Below, piece after piece: positions 50,089 to 59,160 of a stretch of DNA of 64,000 bases. Numbering within the stretch: position 1 is the first letter of the stretch; each line of letters opens with the position of its first letter. A model generated the notes under the pieces. The model worked only from the letters and a program-made list of their open reading frames with translations, had not been told where the DNA came from and searched no databases. The stretch is from Anaerotruncus sp. G3(2012). Lineage in GTDB: Bacteria; Bacillota; Clostridia; Oscillospirales; Ruminococcaceae. The translations under genes were made by a program, and so were the position numbers. The stretch is taken from assembly GCF_000403395.2 (NCBI RefSeq), contig NZ_KE159675.1, positions 166,158 through 230,157 of the forward strand, given 5' to 3'.

Positions 50089-51343
50089 GCGCTTTTATGG
50101 CCTTGAGCAGGGCGGAAAGCGCGTGCGAGGAGGCGAGGTAGCGGATAAACTCCCGCGCCCCATCCACATATCCACGGGAGAGCCGCAGTTCCAGCACATC
50201 GTTATACCACTCGCTGCTCACCCCGACATAGACCAAGCCAACCGGTTTCTCTTCGGTCCCACCGTCCGGGCCTGCGATGCCGGTCGTTGAGATGCCGATA
50301 TCCGCGCCGGATACCCGGCGCACCCCGTCCGCCATCTGTTTTGCGGTTTCCGGGGAGACCGCCCCAACTGTTTCGAGCGTCTCGCGCGAAACGCCGAGCA
50401 GCTCCGTTTTGATTTCGTTGGAGTAGCTGACCACCCCGCAGTCGAACACCGCCGAGCTGCCTGCTACATCGGTCAGCCGTTTGGCCACATAGCCGCCGGT
50501 GCAGCTCTCCGCAACCGCGGCTTTCAGCCCTTTTTCCGTCAGCAGATGGACGGCAGCCGTTTGCAGGTTGTCCACATCCACCCCGTATACGTACTTGGAA
50601 AACCGCTCCTGAAGCTGCGCGATCACCGGTTCCATCCGCTGTTCCGCTTCCGCTTCGCTGTCGCCCGAGGCAGTCACCCGGAGCATGACCTCCCCTTCTT
50701 TGGCATAGGGGGCGATCGTCGGGTTGGTCATCTCCTCCATCTCCTTGCGCAGCTCGGATTCAAGCTGGCTTTCGCCGATCCCGAAGAAATAGAGGCAGTG
50801 GGAGCGCAGGACATGCCCTGACCGCTTGACCAGATAGGGCATCACCTGGTTCTGGAACATCGGGGCCATCTCGCGCGGCGGTCCGGGCATCATAATCGCA
50901 ATTTTCCCATCTTCCCCTTCGATGATCGCACCGGGGGCGGTGCCGTTGCGGTTTTCCAGAACGATGCACCCTTCGGGCATCATCGCCTGTTTGAGGTTGT
51001 TTTCGGTCATCGGGCGGCGGAACTTCTCAAAAAAGCGGAGGAGCGCCTGCCGGGACGGTTCGTGCATCTCGAGCTTTTTCCCAAAATATCCCGCAATCGT
51101 CTCTTTGGTCAGGTCATCATAGGTGGGGCCGAGCCCGCCGGTCGTAATCACAATGCTGTTGCGGGAGAACGCCAGCTCGAGCGCCTCTTTCAAACGCTCG
51201 GGGTTGTCCCCGACCACCGTATGATGATAAAGGTTGATCCCCGCGTCGGCAAGGCCGCGCGAGATCACCTGCGAATTGGTGTTGACAATATTGCCGAGCA
51301 GAATCTCGGTGCCGATACAGAGAATCTCCGCAGAATCATTCAT
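50081..51343 (-). CDS. cinA: CinA family nicotinamide-nucleotide amidohydrolase / ADP-ribose pyrophosphatase
   Basis: A 420-residue competence/damage-inducible protein. The N-terminal MoCF/COG1058 domain has MNDSAEILCIGTEILLGNIV, ITTGGLGPTYDDLTKE and MMPGPPREM; the C-terminal deamidase domain has AAVAESCTGGYVAKRLTDVA, CGVVSYSNEIKTELLGV and ISTTGIAGPDGGTEEKPVGL. It recycles nicotinamide mononucleotide by deamidation. The ATG at 51343 is preferred because GGGGGA lies 7 bases upstream. A possible promoter is TATACT with TG one base before it (51391-51396, minus strand). Confidence 0.96.
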   Translation of the reverse strand: MNDSAEILCIGTEILLGNIVNTNSQVISRGLADAGINLYHHTVVGDNPERLKEALELAFSRNSIVITTGGLGPTYDDLTKETIAGYFGKKLEMHEPSRQALLRFFEKFRRPMTENNLKQAMMPEGCIVLENRNGTAPGAIIEGEDGKIAIMMPGPPREMAPMFQNQVMPYLVKRSGHVLRSHCLYFFGIGESQLESELRKEMEEMTNPTIAPYAKEGEVMLRVTASGDSEAEAEQRMEPVIAQLQERFSKYVYGVDVDNLQTAAVHLLTEKGLKAAVAESCTGGYVAKRLTDVAGSSAVFDCGVVSYSNEIKTELLGVSRETLETVGAVSPETAKQMADGVRRVSGADIGISTTGIAGPDGGTEEKPVGLVYVGVSSEWYNDVLELRLSRGYVDGAREFIRYLASSHALSALLKAIKAHG

Positions 51344-51516
51344 AAACCATTCCCCCAATCAGGCTGTTTGATTTCAGGATACTACGCTATAGTATACCAC
51401 AGATTGAAAAAAATTGCGAAAAGAAAGTGGGATTTTTTCAAGTTTTATCAAAAGGTGATTGTGTTTCCGCCCTGTTTTGTGATAGGATGGTGACAGAAAA
51501 AAAGGGGGGGATCCGG

Positions 51517-52248
51517 TTGTTGCAGATCCTGTTTTGTGATGACGACCCGCAGATCCTCGCACAGTATGCCGGTCGGGTCGAACGGCTTGCCCAAAAGCAT
51601 CGGATTGAGATACGCACCGCCTGTTTTCCGAGCGCGGAATCGCTGCTGTTTGCGTTGGAGGATTCCCCCGGGGATGCGGATATCCTTTATCTGGATGTCC
51701 AGATGGAGCGGATGTCCGGCATCGACGCGGCCAGGCGTCTGCGGGAGGCCGGCTGCCGGGCGCAGATCATCTTCCTGACCCAGATGCGGGAGGCTGTCTT
51801 TGAGAGCTTCGATGCAGCGCCGCTGCAATATCTGGTGAAAGGCGGGTTCACCTGCGAAAAATTTGAACAGACCTTTCTCAAGGCGGTCAGGCTGGCCCGG
51901 CGGAATACGGGCGAACTGTTCCGCTGCGAGCGGGGCGCGGAATGCCGGGCGATCCCGCTGCGGGAGATCGTCTATTTCGAGGTCAGCAAACGGATTGTCA
52001 CCGTCCATTACGACAGCGGGGCGTTTGCCTTCTATTCGAGTATGGACGAGCTGGAAACCCGCCTGCTGGACAAAGGGTTTGTCCGTACCCACCGGGCCTT
52101 TCTGGTCAGTCTGGCGCGGATCCGGCGGATGGGGCAGGAAACGCTGCTGCTCACCAGTGGGGAAGAGGTCCCGCTCGGGCGGACCCATGCAAAAAAAGTC
52201 AGGGAGGTGCTTTCCCGGTTCCTTTCGGACGGCGGACTGACCGTCTGA
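51517..52248 (+). CDS. LytTR DNA-binding response regulator
   Basis: A 243-residue two-component regulator. The receiver domain has the acidic triad start ILFCDDDPQ, the phosphorylated Asp at about residue 60 (ILYLDVQMERMSG) and the K-type LVKGGFT region. The C-terminal LytTR domain has FEVSKRIVTVHYDSG, ELETRLLDKGFVRTHRAFLV and GEEVPLGRTHAKKVRE, with the family RTHRAFLVS. The start is a TTG (51517 or 51520) after AAAGGGGGGG; no ATG fits. Two more genes follow: a methyltransferase and a GHKL kinase, so it belongs to an Agr-like signalling operon. Confidence 0.92.
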   Translation: MLQILFCDDDPQILAQYAGRVERLAQKHRIEIRTACFPSAESLLFALEDSPGDADILYLDVQMERMSGIDAARRLREAGCRAQIIFLTQMREAVFESFDAAPLQYLVKGGFTCEKFEQTFLKAVRLARRNTGELFRCERGAECRAIPLREIVYFEVSKRIVTVHYDSGAFAFYSSMDELETRLLDKGFVRTHRAFLVSLARIRRMGQETLLLTSGEEVPLGRTHAKKVREVLSRFLSDGGLTV

Positions 52249-52262
52249 AAGCGGGGAATCCG

Positions 52263-53024
52263 ATGGAATACGAATCCATTTACGACAATCCGGTCTTTTT
52301 TGAAGGCTACCGCCAGATACGCGCACAGAAAAACAACTACAACGACCTGCTGGAACAGCCGGTGATGCGTGCCCTGCTGCCCGATCTCAGCGGGAAAACG
52401 GTGCTTGACCTGGGCTGCGGCTATGGGCGCAGCTGTGCGGATGCGGTTGCCCGCGGCGCCTGCCGGGTGGTGGGGATCGACCTTTCAGAGCGGATGCTCG
52501 AGGTTGCGCGCCGCGAAAATGCGGACCCGAAGATCGTCTACCGGCGGATGGACATCAGCCGGGCCGGAGGGCTGGGGGAGCGGTTTGACCTTGTCTACAG
52601 TTCGCTCGCGTTCCACTACATTCCGGATTTTGCGGCCCTCGTGCGGGTGCTGGCGGGGCTTGTCCGGCCGGGCGGGACGCTGCTCTTCTCGCAGGAACAC
52701 CCGGTTGTCACCGCGCCGCGGAGCGATCGGTCCAGCTGGGTTCGGGATGCGGGCGGGAACCCCGAAGCGTTCCTGCTCTCCGATTACAACCGCCCCGGGC
52801 GGCGGGAGTCCCACTGGATTATCGACGGGGTGGTGGTCTGGCACCGCACGATGGGGGAGATTGTGACCGCCCTTGCACAGGGGGGGTTCCGGATCGACAT
52901 CCTGCGGGAGACCTCGCCCGGCGAAGCCGCCCTTGCGGCAGACCCGTCGCTCTGCCGGGAATTGCACAAGCCGAATTTTCTCATCATACGGGCAGAACGG
53001 ATGCCGGATAGGGGGATGGCATGA
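52263..53024 (+). CDS. class I SAM-dependent methyltransferase inside a two-component operon
   Basis: A 253-residue methyltransferase. Motif I is VLDLGCGYGRSCADAVARGA (residues 47-55 onward), the acidic loop VVGIDLSERMLEVARREN, then FDLVYSSLAFHYIPD and RPGGTLLFSQEHPV. This pattern suits small-molecule or protein methyltransferases. Unusually it lies between a LytTR response regulator (14 bases before) and a GHKL kinase, which it overlaps by ATGA. Cotranslation with a sensor pair suggests the methylated product is tied to the signal. Substrate is unknown. Confidence 0.92.
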   Translation: MEYESIYDNPVFFEGYRQIRAQKNNYNDLLEQPVMRALLPDLSGKTVLDLGCGYGRSCADAVARGACRVVGIDLSERMLEVARRENADPKIVYRRMDISRAGGLGERFDLVYSSLAFHYIPDFAALVRVLAGLVRPGGTLLFSQEHPVVTAPRSDRSSWVRDAGGNPEAFLLSDYNRPGRRESHWIIDGVVVWHRTMGEIVTALAQGGFRIDILRETSPGEAALAADPSLCRELHKPNFLIIRAERMPDRGMA

Positions 53025-54358
53025 ACCGGACCTTCCTTGCAGGGGCATTCGCGGTTTTGGGAATCTTTGCGTTCCATCTTCAGGCATTCCGGTATACCCG
53101 GCGGCTGTTCGCCTGCGGGCGCCGCGCAAAACGCTGGACGCTCCCGCTCTGCTGTGTGAATACCGGGATATTTGCGGTGCTCGCCTGGTCACCGCTGCAC
53201 ATCTTTACCGTTTATCTGCTGATGACCGCGCTCTATCTGGCGGAGAATGCCCTTCTCTTTCATGCCGGGCCGCTGCACGCCCTTTTCGTCGGGGTGCTGT
53301 TTCCATTTGTCCTGCTGGGGGTGCGCGGGGTCATGATCCCATTCTTTGCGCTCACAGTCGGAACCAACCTGTACGGCGTGGTTGCCAGCCCCTGTTGGTA
53401 CAGCGTTTCGCTTGCCGTTTCCCTGTTCCTCTGCTGCCCTTTGCTCTGGCTCCAGCGGCGGATGTTCCCGGATGAGCACCTGCGCCTGCTGCTGGCCTGT
53501 CAGGAACAGGCCGGCCTCGCCAGCACCAGTCTGTGCCTTCTGTTCGCCTATCTCGTGCTGGAAAGCTATGTCTACTACTACGACTTCCCGCACATCTGGA
53601 CGCTCGCGTTCCATCTGCTCACCAGTGTGGTGGCTGTGGCCTGCTTTTATACGGTGCTCTGGTATGCAATCGACATCAGCACCTACATCGAATATGAACT
53701 GAAAACCCGTCAGGTTGAAAAACAGCTCCAGCGGCAGGTCAGCCATTACCAGCAGTTCACCCGTTATGTTCAGGAGCTGCGGGCGTTCAAACACGACTAT
53801 CAGCGGATGGCCGACGCAGTCCGCTGGATGGTCGAGACAGGGGAACGGGAGACCGCGCTCGAGCTGCTTGGGCAGATGAACCACGAGATGGAAAACTCCC
53901 TGCACTATACCCGTTACGCCAACCATGTGGTCGTTGATGCGATCTTGCAGGAATGCGCCGGACGGTGCGCGGATAACAGAATTGCGTTCTCCGCCACCGT
54001 CAACCTGCCCGGGCGGATCGGATTGAGCGACCTGGAACTCTGCCGGATTTTTGGCAACCTGGTGGACAATGCGTTTGAGGCCTGCTCTGAAGTTCCGGAA
54101 AGCAGCGAACGGTTCCTGTCGCTCACGAGCAGCAGCAACGGCGGATGGGTCACGGTCGAGCTGCGCAACCCGTTTGCCGGGGAGATCGAGCTGGATGGGG
54201 AAGGGAACCCGGTCAGCCGCAAGGACGACCGGTTCCAGCATGGGATTGGCCTGGTATCGGTGCGGCAGATTGTCGAACGCGGCGGCGGGTTCCTACAGAT
54301 CGAGATTGACCCGCAGTCCCATATCTTTGCAGCGCGGCTCCACTTTTGTGTTTCCTGA
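53021..54358 (+). CDS. GHKL-type sensor histidine kinase (AgrC/ComD-like)
   Basis: A 445-residue kinase with about six N-terminal membrane helices (residues 4-225), then a short coiled linker ending near the phosphorylated His258 in ELRAFKHDYQRMADAV. The GHKL ATP domain shows the N box RIFGNLVDNAFEAC and the G box FQHGIGLVSVRQIVERGGGF. Membrane-embedded sensors of this type respond to secreted peptides. No small peptide gene (agrD/B-like) is seen nearby, so the ligand may be different, perhaps linked to the methyltransferase in the same operon. Confidence 0.92.
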   Translation: MNRTFLAGAFAVLGIFAFHLQAFRYTRRLFACGRRAKRWTLPLCCVNTGIFAVLAWSPLHIFTVYLLMTALYLAENALLFHAGPLHALFVGVLFPFVLLGVRGVMIPFFALTVGTNLYGVVASPCWYSVSLAVSLFLCCPLLWLQRRMFPDEHLRLLLACQEQAGLASTSLCLLFAYLVLESYVYYYDFPHIWTLAFHLLTSVVAVACFYTVLWYAIDISTYIEYELKTRQVEKQLQRQVSHYQQFTRYVQELRAFKHDYQRMADAVRWMVETGERETALELLGQMNHEMENSLHYTRYANHVVVDAILQECAGRCADNRIAFSATVNLPGRIGLSDLELCRIFGNLVDNAFEACSEVPESSERFLSLTSSSNGGWVTVELRNPFAGEIELDGEGNPVSRKDDRFQHGIGLVSVRQIVERGGGFLQIEIDPQSHIFAARLHFCVS

Positions 54359-54439
54359 AGTGGGGATCTGCAAAGCGGGGTTGTAAGGGCGGCAGGGAAA
54401 AACGCCCTTGCCAGCATTTTGATCGGAAGGGGGAGGACG

Positions 54440-55261
54440 GTGGAACGTCTGCGCGCATGTATGCAACCGTTTGGGATCGACCAATGGGGGGCCTGCCGGT
54501 TTTCCGAGCTGCCCCCGCTTCTGGAGGTGCGTTCCAGAGAACGCATCCCCCAAAACGCCCAATCGGTGCTGGTTTTCCTGTTCGGATACTATACCGAAGC
54601 CTTTCCCGACCGCAACATCGCACGATACGCGGTGCCGGACGATTATCACAGCATCCTGCGTCCGCTGCTTGCGGAGGTCGCGGCGTCCTGTGCGGAGCGG
54701 TTTCCGGGGGAAGCGTTTGTCCCGTTTATCGACAGCTCCCCGATTGACGAGGTCGCGGCGGCTGCCCTCGCAGGGCTGGGGGAGGTTGGTCTGAACGGCC
54801 TGCTGCTGAATCCGGTCTATGGCAGCTACTGCTTTATTGGAGAGATCGTGACCACCCTGCCGCTGGAAATCCCACCGCCGCAGCCGCAGCAGCTCTGTAC
54901 CCGGTGCGGAGCGTGCCGCGCGGCCTGCCCTTCCGGGGCGCTCGCACAGGGCCGTTTTACCCGGGAACGGTGCCGCTCGGAGCTCACCCAGAAAAAAGGG
55001 GAGCTGACCCTCTGGGAGCAGGAGCAGATTCGGGAAGGAGGGCTTGTCTGGGGCTGTGACCGGTGTACCGAAGCCTGTCCGGTCAATCGGAGTGCTGCCA
55101 AAAGCAGGGTGGAGGGATTTTATCGCAATCCTGCCCCGGTGGTGGACGCCCAAAACGCCGCTCTTCTCTGCAAAACCAAATCATACGGCTGGCGCGGCAA
55201 AAATATCCTGCTGCGCAATCTGCATATCCTTTCCGGGGAGACAAAAGATGTGGTATCATAG
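54440..55261 (+). CDS. QueG-like iron-sulphur protein (short epoxyqueuosine reductase relative)
   Basis: A 273-residue protein with the DUF1730-type N-terminal fold (GIDQWGACRFSELPP, AQSVLVFLFGYY, PIDEVAAAALAGLGEVGLNG) and a two-cluster ferredoxin region: CTRCGACRAACPSGAL and CDRCTEACPVNRS, the usual binding set for two [4Fe-4S] clusters. It lacks the C-terminal HEAT-repeat part of true QueG (about 370 residues). Start is GTG at 54440 with AAGGGGGAGG upstream; TTG at 54419 has no ribosome site. A reduction of a tRNA precursor or small electron transfer is plausible. Confidence 0.85.
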   Translation: MERLRACMQPFGIDQWGACRFSELPPLLEVRSRERIPQNAQSVLVFLFGYYTEAFPDRNIARYAVPDDYHSILRPLLAEVAASCAERFPGEAFVPFIDSSPIDEVAAAALAGLGEVGLNGLLLNPVYGSYCFIGEIVTTLPLEIPPPQPQQLCTRCGACRAACPSGALAQGRFTRERCRSELTQKKGELTLWEQEQIREGGLVWGCDRCTEACPVNRSAAKSRVEGFYRNPAPVVDAQNAALLCKTKSYGWRGKNILLRNLHILSGETKDVVS

Positions 55262-55282
55262 CTATAAAACAGCTATGATACC
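55252..55282. terminator. stem-loop at the end of the QueG-like gene
   Basis: GGTATCATAGCT and AGCTATGATACC form a perfect 12-bp stem with a 7-base loop; the first arm contains the stop codon of the preceding gene. No T-run follows. A part-copy, GGTATCATCGCTGTCATATC, occurs about 100 bases on (55362), so it may be a local repeat. Confidence 0.45.
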
Positions 55283-55410
55283 AGGGTTATGGCAAGGGCA
55301 ATGCGTGTGCAGAGTCCGCGCCGGCCCCAATGACCAATGACACCAAATCCCTTTGATGCGTGGTATCATCGCTGTCATATCAAAACTTATGGCCAGAAGG
55401 AGAAATTCCC

Positions 55411-56406
55411 ATGTACAGCCCCACCGAGAATCCGCTGTCCGCATACCGGCGTTTTCGTGCCCAGACAGCTTTTATTGAGCATCTCCGGATACAAAGCGGT
55501 CTGCTTGCGCTCGCGGTCATCATCAATATCCTGATCCTTTACCTCCTCCAGACGGCGGGGGTCTGGCTGCTGCGGGGATGGTTCCGGCGGTTCCCTCCGG
55601 TCCTCCTCTCTTCTGACGCAGTCAACGAGCTTTTTACGATCTTTCTTTATCTGGCGGCTTTTCTTCTGCCTTATCTTGTCTATGCCCACATGGTGCGCTT
55701 TCCCTATCGGGAAATTCCCCATGATCCGCCTTATCCGCCGGTACTGTTTGCCTGTACCGGGGTTGCTTTGGGGGTATCGCTGGCCGGCTCGGTCCTGACC
55801 GCTATGGTAGCGAGCGTTTTCGCGCTGTTCGGCCTGTTTTCCCCTCCGATTCCGATGCATCTGCCCGCCGATTCTTTTGCTGCGTTTCTGTTTGTCATCA
55901 ACACGGTGATTCTGCCCGCGTTTCTGGAGGAATTTGTAAATCGAGGCATCATCCTCGGGTCCCTTCGCAGGTTTGGGGATCGGTTGGCAGTTGTGGTTTC
56001 TGCCGCGCTCTTTGCCCTGCTCCACCGCAATATGACCCAGATTCCGCACGCGTTCCTGATGGGCCTGGCGCTGGGCTTCTTTGTCGTGAAAACCCATTCG
56101 CTCTGGACTGGGATATTCATCCATCTTATGAATAACTTGATTGTCCTGCTGCTGGCCGTTGGAAGCCTTCAGATGAATGGCTGGAGGCTGGCCCTTCTGG
56201 AGCTTTGCCGTATGTTCTTTTACGGAGGGGCTGCTGTCATGGGGCTGGTCTACCTTCTGATTGTGCGAAAAGTGGACCTGTCACTGCGCCGTTTGAACAG
56301 CCCGGTAGGCGAGGGGAAACTGTGGTCCGGGCTGCTTCTGAACGTCCCAATGGTGATGCTGATGCTTCTGTTTGCCTGGGTGATCTGGCTGAGTTTTTAC
56401 CACTGA
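55411..56406 (+). CDS. CPBP family intramembrane glutamic endopeptidase
   Basis: A 331-residue membrane protease with about eight helices. The catalytic motifs are ordered as in the family: LEEFVNRG with the two Glu at about residues 173-174, FALLHRN, and the final IFIHLMNN. Such proteins process prenylated or peptide substrates, and some confer bacteriocin immunity. AGAAGGAG lies 9 bases before the ATG at 55411. The product may be cotranscribed with tadA, whose ribosome site is just beyond its stop. Confidence 0.9.
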   Translation: MYSPTENPLSAYRRFRAQTAFIEHLRIQSGLLALAVIINILILYLLQTAGVWLLRGWFRRFPPVLLSSDAVNELFTIFLYLAAFLLPYLVYAHMVRFPYREIPHDPPYPPVLFACTGVALGVSLAGSVLTAMVASVFALFGLFSPPIPMHLPADSFAAFLFVINTVILPAFLEEFVNRGIILGSLRRFGDRLAVVVSAALFALLHRNMTQIPHAFLMGLALGFFVVKTHSLWTGIFIHLMNNLIVLLLAVGSLQMNGWRLALLELCRMFFYGGAAVMGLVYLLIVRKVDLSLRRLNSPVGEGKLWSGLLLNVPMVMLMLLFAWVIWLSFYH

Positions 56407-56420
56407 ATCTGGGAGGTGTG

Positions 56421-56891
56421 ATGGTGGAAGATCAGGTTTATATGGAACGCGCACTCGAACTGGCACAAATGGCTGCCGCGATCTGGGAGGTGCCTGTGGG
56501 GGCGGTCGTAGTCTGTGACGGTCAGATCGTCGGAGAGGGGTATAATCGCCGTGAATCCGGCAAAAATGCCCTTGCCCATGCCGAGCTGGAGGCGATCGAC
56601 ATGGCCTGCCGCAGGCTTGGAGGCTGGCGCCTACATCGGTGCGACCTCTATGTGACGCTGGAGCCGTGTCCGATGTGTGCGGGCGCGATTGTCAATGCCC
56701 GCATCCGGCGGGTGGTCTACGGCGCGTCCGACCCCAAAGCGGGTTGCTTTGGTTCGGTCAGCGATTTCAATGCCCTGCCGTTCAACCATAAACCAGAGAT
56801 CGTTTCCGGCGTGCTTCAAAACGAGTGCGCGGGCCTCCTGTCCGCTTTTTTCAAAGAACTGCGGAACCGTCTCAAAAATCCCGGTCAATAG
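56421..56891 (+). CDS. tadA: tRNA-specific adenosine deaminase
   Basis: A 156-residue deaminase that makes inosine at the wobble base of tRNA-Arg(ACG). The zinc site is His53-Ala-Glu55 (ALAHAELEAID) with Cys83 and Cys86 in LEPCPMCAGAIVNARIRR. GYNRRESGKNA and GVLQNECAGLLSAFFKELR are typical. The ATG at 56421 has GGGAGG 4 bases away; GTG 56424 would give better spacing. It is 14 bases after the protease gene. Confidence 0.96.
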   Translation: MVEDQVYMERALELAQMAAAIWEVPVGAVVVCDGQIVGEGYNRRESGKNALAHAELEAIDMACRRLGGWRLHRCDLYVTLEPCPMCAGAIVNARIRRVVYGASDPKAGCFGSVSDFNALPFNHKPEIVSGVLQNECAGLLSAFFKELRNRLKNPGQ

Positions 56892-57153
56892 CATTGATGT
56901 TATGCGCCGCCCGTCCAGTAATTTACCGGCGGGGCCCTCCCGCTTACAGTGCTACAAAAGGGAGTGCGGTCGTAGCGGGGAATCCTGCGTGTGCTGTCAC
57001 ACCATGAAAAAAGAGACTGTGCTTGTGGAACACAATCTCTTTCCTATATTTTGAGTATGGATGCACAGCTGTCCAAACGGTTGGAGTGATTGTGGATACA
57101 GATGAAAAGTCCTCTATTGCAGAAGGGGCCCATTTTGCACCATATATCCTGTT

Positions 57154-57381
57154 TTACTCCTGATTTTGCAGGATTGAGAGGACTTCCTCCGGGCTTTTGC
57201 CCGATTCCTTCACAAAGGCGGCGAGCTTTTCCAGATCGGCCTGCTCTTTGGCGGCACGTTTCTCTTTCAGTTCTTTTTTCAGTCGGGAAATCGCTTCCTT
57301 ATGTTCTTCGATCTTGTTTTCGATCTCCTGAATCTGCTCCTCGTAAGACATCCTGATTTCTTTTTTACTTCTGCGCGGCAT
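57154..57381 (-). CDS. small coiled-coil protein, unknown function (DUF4315-like pattern)
   Basis: A 75-residue protein with a basic start (MPRRSKKEIRMSYEE), a heptad-rich helix (IENKIEEHKEAISRLKKELK then EKRAAKEQADLEKLAAFVKE) and an SGKSPEEVLSIL tail. The layout of coiled coil followed by a short L/V-x-S/G-P-E-E segment resembles DUF4315 proteins of Clostridia, but similarity is weak. GAAAGGG lies about 10 bases before the ATG. It stands alone on the minus strand. Bases 57382-57797 hold no gene I can support. Confidence 0.6.
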   Translation of the reverse strand: MPRRSKKEIRMSYEEQIQEIENKIEEHKEAISRLKKELKEKRAAKEQADLEKLAAFVKESGKSPEEVLSILQNQE

Positions 57382-57797
57382 ATTCGGCTCACCCTTTCGC
57401 TGATTTGCTTTTTAAGAGTATTGTACCCAAAACAGACTAATTTGTAAAGCGAAAAAGCACGAATTTTGAAGAGCAGCGTGAATTGCTTTGCAATCCATCG
57501 AAAATACGAGAAATCCGTATGTCGGCCAGGCGGAAAAAGCGGCATGGATGTCCGCCGCATTACAAGGCGGATACATGCTGCCCGCGTTTGGATGAGAGAA
57601 ATGTGCAAAACAGGGCAGCCTGTTCAGATGGCCAAGAGGTTCCAAAATCCGGTTTTTCTGCTGCATGGAGCGGTTCAAATGAGGGATTCATACGATAATT
57701 TTATGAATATTTATAAAACTGGCGGGGATTGTTTGCAGATGATTGGCGAAAAAAGCAATGGATTTTATGGCGGATTTGCAATATACTTTTTGATAAG

Positions 57798-57819
57798 GTT
57801 ACCACTTTAAAGTAGTAAC
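57798..57819. promoter_or_regulatory. imperfect 22-base palindrome upstream of the livK gene
   Basis: GTTACCACTTT and AAAGTAGTAAC are complementary except at two bases. It lies 45 bases before the livK start, downstream of an AT-rich run containing TATACT at 57783. It may be an operator or a leader hairpin. Confidence 0.4.
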
Positions 57820-57864
57820 AGGACTCCAGTGTAAAACAGATTCAAACATAGGGAGGAAAAGAAT

Positions 57865-59082
57865 ATGAAAAGAGTATTTGCATCTATGCTGGCGGCAGCG
57901 ATGGTCGCTGGCGCATTTGCAGGGTGCGGTTCCAGCGGGAGCAGTTCGGCGCCTGCTGCATCTTCCGCGCCTGATGCAGGCAGCTCTGCACCGGCCGCAT
58001 CGAGCGAGGCTCCTGCCGCGGCACCTTCTGGAGACAGCATCAAAATTGGCGTACTTGCCCCGCTGACCGGCGAGGTTTCCGACTACGGAATCGCGACATC
58101 CAACGGCATTAAGATGGCGTTCGAGGAGATCAACGCGAACGGCGGCATTCTGGGCCAGCAGGTCGAGCTGGTTCTCATGGACGAGAAAGGCGACCCGACT
58201 GAAGCGGTCAACGCATACAACAGCATGGTCAGCCAGGGGGTTGTCGCTGTGATCGGTGACGTCACCTCCAAGCCCTGTCAGGCGGTTGCGGATGTGGCGG
58301 TAGAGGATAACATGCCGATGCTGACTGCGACCGGTACCGCGGCGGGCATCACCCTGACCGGTGACAACGTATTCCGCACCTGCTACACCGACCCGTTCCA
58401 GGGCACCATCATGGCGACCTTCGCAGCAGACAACCTCGGCGCGAAGAAGGTAGCGATCCTGAGCAACAACAGCGAGGAATACTCCAGCGGCCTGACACAG
58501 GCATTTAAAGCGCAGGCGGCTGTCAAAGGGATCGAGATTGTAAGCGAGGAGGCGTATGCGGGCGCAGACATCGACTTCAATGTGCAGATCAACAACCTGA
58601 TCGCGCAGAGTCCCGAAGCGATTTTCGTGCCCGACTATTACGGCAAGGTAGCGCTGATCCTCGATCAGGTGCGCGCAGCCGGCTATGAAGGCCCGGTGCT
58701 GGGCGGCGACGGCTGGGACGGTGTCCTGAACATCATTTCGGCGGATAAGATGTCGGTTACCGAGAACACCTATTTTGCAAACCACTATGCGGACGAGGAC
58801 GAGAAAGCGGCGAAGTTCCTCTCGGACTACAAAGCGAAGTTCAATCTGGATGGCCGCTCGTTCTCGGCGCTGGGCTATGACTCGGCCTATATCATCGCAC
58901 AGGCGATCGAGAATGCCGGTTCGACCGACAGCCAGGCGATTATCAACGCGATGGCAGCAGCTGATTATGATGGGATCACCGGACATATCACCTTTGATGA
59001 GAACGGCGACCCGATCAAGACGGTTTCGGTTCTGAAGTGCTCCAACGGCGCTGCGGTGCTCGAGGCGAAGGTCGAGGCGTAA
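57865..59082 (+). CDS. livK: branched-chain amino-acid ABC transporter substrate-binding lipoprotein
   Basis: A 405-residue periplasmic-type (Leu/Ile/Val) binding protein. The signal peptide MKRVFASMLAAAMVAGAFAG is followed by the lipobox Cys21 and a long Ser/Ala/Pro linker. The mature domain has IKIGVLAPLTGEVSDYGIAT, VELVLMDEKGDPTEAVNAYN and VLGGDGWDGVLNIISADKMS, all characteristic of family 1 type-I binding proteins. ATAGGGAGGAAAAG precedes the ATG. It is 490 bases upstream of livH, the gap filled with repeat sequence. Confidence 0.96.
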   Translation: MKRVFASMLAAAMVAGAFAGCGSSGSSSAPAASSAPDAGSSAPAASSEAPAAAPSGDSIKIGVLAPLTGEVSDYGIATSNGIKMAFEEINANGGILGQQVELVLMDEKGDPTEAVNAYNSMVSQGVVAVIGDVTSKPCQAVADVAVEDNMPMLTATGTAAGITLTGDNVFRTCYTDPFQGTIMATFAADNLGAKKVAILSNNSEEYSSGLTQAFKAQAAVKGIEIVSEEAYAGADIDFNVQINNLIAQSPEAIFVPDYYGKVALILDQVRAAGYEGPVLGGDGWDGVLNIISADKMSVTENTYFANHYADEDEKAAKFLSDYKAKFNLDGRSFSALGYDSAYIIAQAIENAGSTDSQAIINAMAAADYDGITGHITFDENGDPIKTVSVLKCSNGAAVLEAKVEA

Positions 59083-59160
59083 TGGCCCCGCAACAACAGA
59101 AGTGATAGGATGTTTGCAAAGGGGTAGGGCCGGACGGCTCTGCCCTTTTGCGGGTATCCG

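Noticed and set aside
57466..57810. A 114-codon plus-strand frame before livK
   Set aside because: Its composition is random-looking, no ribosome site precedes it, and its end runs through the promoter and palindrome of livK.
57799..58986. A 395-codon minus-strand frame over livK
   Set aside because: livK has a signal peptide, lipobox and clear binding-protein motifs. The opposite frame has no motif and no ribosome site.
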